The notes beneath the pieces are model-generated. The model did not search any database. It worked only from the letters and a program-made list of their open reading frames with translations, and was not told the origin of the DNA. Of a stretch of DNA of 5,530 nucleotides, positions 3,183-5,530 are shown one piece after another. The position numbers and the translations under genes are program-made. How positions within the stretch are numbered: position 1 is the stretch's first letter; every line of letters begins with the position of its first letter. Source of the DNA: Anaerolineae bacterium (lineage in GTDB: Bacteria; Chloroflexota; Anaerolineae; Aggregatilineales; Aggregatilineaceae); NCBI GenBank assembly GCA_018056405.1, contig JAGPFT010000226.1, forward strand, positions 1-5,530, in the 5' to 3' direction.

Positions 3183-5530
3183 TCATTGCTCCAGGTTAAA
3201 CTGCGCGCGTTCGCTCATCGTCAGATCGCGGACGCGGCAGCAGGCGTTGGCGTAAGCGATCAGGTCGGCGGTCGTCTGCCAGGTCAGCCAGATGCGCGCG
3301 CTGCGGTCGCTGCTGGCGGTGACGCTGTGCACGCCGTCCGGCGACCAGGCGACGCTGCGCAGGCCATCGCTGTGCCCGCTGAGCACGAGCAGCTCATTGC
3401 CGGTCGCCGCGTCCCACAGGCGCGCCGTGCGATCCTCGCTGGCGGTGAGGATGCGCGATCCGTCCGGCGACCAGGCCCCCGCGGTAACAGCGTCGGTGTG
3501 CCCGGCCAGCGTCACCTGCAGCGCGCCCGTCGCCATGTCCCAGACTTTGGCTGTGCCGTCGTCGCCACTGGTCAGCAGGGCGGCTCCATCCGGCGAAGGG
3601 AAGACGCCTGTCACCGCGCCCTCATGCGCCGATAATACCATGATCTCGCCACCCGTCGCCGCATCCCACAGGCGCACGGTGCCGTCGCGCGCGGCGGTGA
3701 TCAGGCGCGCCCCGTCCCCTGTCCAGGCTGCGAACTCGACCGTACCGGTGTGCCCGCTCAGCAGCAGCACCTCTTCCGGCACCGGCCCGCTGATGTCCCA
3801 CACGCGGGCGGAACGGCGGGCGGCGGTGATCAGCCGCGTCTCGTCCGGCGACCAGGCTGCGCCGGTGATGTCGGTAACCAGGTCGGTCACGGCCAACAAC
3901 TGCGCCCCGCTCGCCGCGTCCCAGACGCGCGTCTGGCCGTCGTTTGCCCAGGTGAGGATGCGCGTCCCATCCGCGTTCCAGCGCCCGCCGTTGACCCGTC
4001 CCTGGTGCGTCAGGGTGAGCAGGGGCGCCCCGCTCGCCGCGTCCCAGATGCGCGCAGTGCTGTCCCACGACCAGGTGAGAAGGCGCGTTTCGTCAGGACT
4101 CCACGCCGCGCCGCTGACCCAATCGCTGTGCCCGCTCAGCGTCAGCAGGAGCGCGCCGGTTGCCGCGTCCCACAGGCGCGCGGTGCCATCGCGCGACCAG
4201 GTGAGGACGTGCGATCCATCTGCGCTCCATGCCGCGCCGTTGACCCAATCGCCATGCGCCAGCGTGTGCAGCGCGTCGCCGGGCGAGGCATCCCACAGGC
4301 GAGCGGTCGCGTCGGCGGCGGCAGTGAGCAGGTACGATCCGTCCGGCCCCCAGGCGACATCGTTCACATCGTCGGCGTGCCCGCTGGCGGCGAAGAGACG
4401 CTGCCCGCTCACCGCGTCCCACACGTAGACCGCGCGGTCGCGCCCGGCGGTAGCAAGCCGCGTCCCGTCCGGCGACCAAGCCACCGCCATGACCGCGCTG
4501 ATGTGCCCGGCCAGGACGGTGATCGGCGCGCCCGTCGCCGCATCCCAGACGATGGCCGTCTCGTCGTTGCTCGCGCTGGCCAGGCGCGTCCCATCCGGCG
4601 ACCAGACGACGCGGTTGATGGCGGCGCTGTGCCCTTCGAGCACAGCAAGCGCCTCGCCGCTGGCCGCGTCCCACAGGCGCACGGTATTGTCGGCGCTGGC
4701 CGTGGCGATCTGCGTCCCGTCCGGCGACCAGGCAATGCCGTTGACCCAGGCGGTGTGCCCACTCAGGGTGCGCAGCGGCGCGCCAGTGAGCGCGTCCCAC
4801 AGGCGCACGGTATTGTCGGCGCTGGCCGTGGCGATCTGCGTCCCGTCCGGCGACCAGGTGACGTCAATCACCCAGTCGGTGTGCCCGACCAGCGCGAGCA
4901 GCGGGTTGCCGGTCGCCGCATCCCAGACGCGGGCGGTGCGATCCCAACTGCCGGTGACCAGGCGCGCGCCGTCCGGCGACCAGGCGACGCTGGAGACGGA
5001 CCCCGTGTGCCCGACCAGCCGTCGGGTGGGTTGCGGGCTGCTCGCCGCCTCCCACAGGGCGACGCTGTTATCGGCGCTGGCCGTGGCGATCTGCGTCCCG
5101 TCCGGCGACCAGACCGCGCGCAGCACCGCCCCGCTGTGCGCGGCCAGGATGCGCCGCGCCCGGCTGGACTGCACCGCTGTGCCCAGCGCGCGGTCGGCCT
5201 GCCAGACGTAAGGCAGCCGATCCAGGGCTTCGAGGGCCAGCAGCACACCGCGCTCCGGGTACGCGCCGAACAGCTCAAGCTGGGCTTGCGCGGCCAGGCC
5301 GATGGCCTGCGAGGTATTGCGCGCGTCTTCGGCGGCCAGGCGAGCCTGAACGGCTTCTTCGGCGTTGGCGTCGGCTTGCTGGCGAGCGTCCTCGGCGCGC
5401 ACGAACAGGATCAGCGACAGCACCAGCAGGGCGACGATCACGCCGACCACGGCGCTGATGAGGGCGTTGCGCTGCTGGCGACGTTTGTGGGCGTGGCGGC
5501 TGCGCGCGATGTACTCGACATGCAGCGATC
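3183..5530 (-). CDS. Membrane-linked WD40 repeat protein, C-terminal part (STAND-type architecture likely; 5' end missing)
   Basis: The frame is open from the right edge to a TGA at 3185-3183. A GTG at 5450 could be mistaken for a start, but 26 in-frame codons precede it (SLHVEYIARSRHAHKRRQQR and then NALISA) without a stop, and they complete a membrane helix. The gene therefore starts outside the window. In order: a basic segment; one transmembrane helix (about 5468-5400, rich in Val, Leu, Ile); an Ala/Glu/Gln-rich helix (RAEDARQQADANAEE and onward); a helical linker with SQAIGLAAQAQL and PERGVLLALEALDRL; 15 WD40 repeats (about 5147-3288); and a 34-residue tail ending RDLTMSERAQFNLEQ. This 'HVEYIARS + helix + linker + WD40' order is typical of bacterial STAND NTPase proteins with WD40 sensors, which act in signalling or defence. 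The NTPase and any effector domain would be upstream and are not visible. Basic residues before the helix and acidic ones after suggest N-in, C-out. No terminator with a T tract follows. Confidence 0.93.
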   Translation of the reverse strand, partial: SLHVEYIARSRHAHKRRQQRNALISAVVGVIVALLVLSLILFVRAEDARQQADANAEEAVQARLAAEDARNTSQAIGLAAQAQLELFGAYPERGVLLALEALDRLPYVWQADRALGTAVQSSRARRILAAHSGAVLRAVWSPDGTQIATASADNSVALWEAASSPQPTRRLVGHTGSVSSVAWSPDGARLVTGSWDRTARVWDAATGNPLLALVGHTDWVIDVTWSPDGTQIATASADNTVRLWDALTGAPLRTLSGHTAWVNGIAWSPDGTQIATASADNTVRLWDAASGEALAVLEGHSAAINRVVWSPDGTRLASASNDETAIVWDAATGAPITVLAGHISAVMAVAWSPDGTRLATAGRDRAVYVWDAVSGQRLFAASGHADDVNDVAWGPDGSYLLTAAADATARLWDASPGDALHTLAHGDWVNGAAWSADGSHVLTWSRDGTARLWDAATGALLLTLSGHSDWVSGAAWSPDETRLLTWSWDSTARIWDAASGAPLLTLTHQGRVNGGRWNADGTRILTWANDGQTRVWDAASGAQLLAVTDLVTDITGAAWSPDETRLITAARRSARVWDISGPVPEEVLLLSGHTGTVEFAAWTGDGARLITAARDGTVRLWDAATGGEIMVLSAHEGAVTGVFPSPDGAALLTSGDDGTAKVWDMATGALQVTLAGHTDAVTAGAWSPDGSRILTASEDRTARLWDAATGNELLVLSGHSDGLRSVAWSPDGVHSVTASSDRSARIWLTWQTTADLIAYANACCRVRDLTMSERAQFNLEQ
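3288..5147 (-). repeat. Array of 15 WD40 repeats (about 42 codons each)
   Basis: Fifteen consecutive units of about 126 bp, most reading L.GH...V...AWSPDG..L.TAS.D.T.R.WDA.TG. Fifteen is one more than two seven-bladed propellers, so a 7+8 split or an unpaired unit is possible. Units 1, 3 and 4 share WSPDGTQIATASADN. Units 8, 9 and 10 have LTW in place of the usual LTA. The GH dipeptide is lost in units 8, 10 and 11. Units 3 and 4 are the closest pair at DNA level: 4791-4858 and 4665-4732 are identical over 68 bases at a 126-base offset. Unit 1 shares a 42-base identical core (5071-5112). Confidence 0.92.

Noticed and set aside
2941..3186. 81-codon minus-strand frame downstream of the WD40 gene
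   Set aside because: It is composed largely of the palindromic repeats and low-complexity sequence, with no protein signature.
3292..4428. 378-codon plus-strand open frame (and a similar one at 4489-5211)
   Set aside because: They are antisense to the WD40 array and their internal periodicity simply mirrors the WD40 repeats on the other strand.
5448..5450. GTG as the start of the WD40 protein
   Set aside because: The frame continues upstream to the window edge with sensible sequence that completes a transmembrane helix, so this is an internal valine.

Overview
The window is GC-rich and every supported gene lies on the minus strand. The gene types suggest a filamentous or environmental Chloroflexota bacterium, perhaps Anaerolineae. 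The clues are a very long STAND-style WD40 protein with a membrane linker, a RodZ-like HTH protein, an L9 with an Ala/Glu/Pro-rich tail, and intergenic spaces filled with GC-rich palindromic repeats. This assignment is inferred from gene style and was not established by comparison.

Layout in the direction of transcription (right to left). (1) Positions 5530 to 3183 hold the 3' part of a large WD40 protein. Its reading frame stays open through the right edge, so the start is missing. What is visible is a basic segment, one transmembrane helix, an acidic Ala-rich helix, a helical linker, 15 WD40 repeats and a short C-terminal tail. (2) Positions 3182 to 2762 are noncoding and repeat-rich: one 100-bp palindromic repeat (copy 2), two shorter palindromes abutting it, an AT-rich pocket and a low-complexity GGTTATTGG-like stretch. 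(3) Positions 2761 to 1730 encode an XdhC/CoxI-family protein. (4) A 189-bp leader with a GC-rich hairpin precedes rplI (1540 to 941), ribosomal protein L9. (5) Twenty-four bases downstream is a 109-aa protein with two CxxC pairs (916 to 587), probably in the same operon as rplI. (6) A rho-independent terminator at 530-560 closes that operon. A good sigma70-type promoter (TTGACG, 16 bp, TATAGT) is interleaved with it and faces the next gene. (7) Positions 521 to 274 are the leader of that gene and contain copy 1 of the 100-bp repeat. (8) Positions 273 to 1 encode the N-terminal HTH domain of a RodZ-like protein that continues past the left edge.

The genes do not form one pathway: they are housekeeping translation (L9), molybdenum-enzyme maturation (XdhC), cell shape or HTH (RodZ-like), and a signalling or possible conflict protein (WD40). 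The most notable non-gene signals are three. The two inverted copies of the 100-bp element can fold as a cloverleaf, and one arm differs in sequence between copies but stays paired. The terminator and promoter are superimposed. Two adjacent WD40 repeats share 68 identical bases exactly 126 bp apart. No CRISPR array, transposase, tRNA or rRNA was seen.
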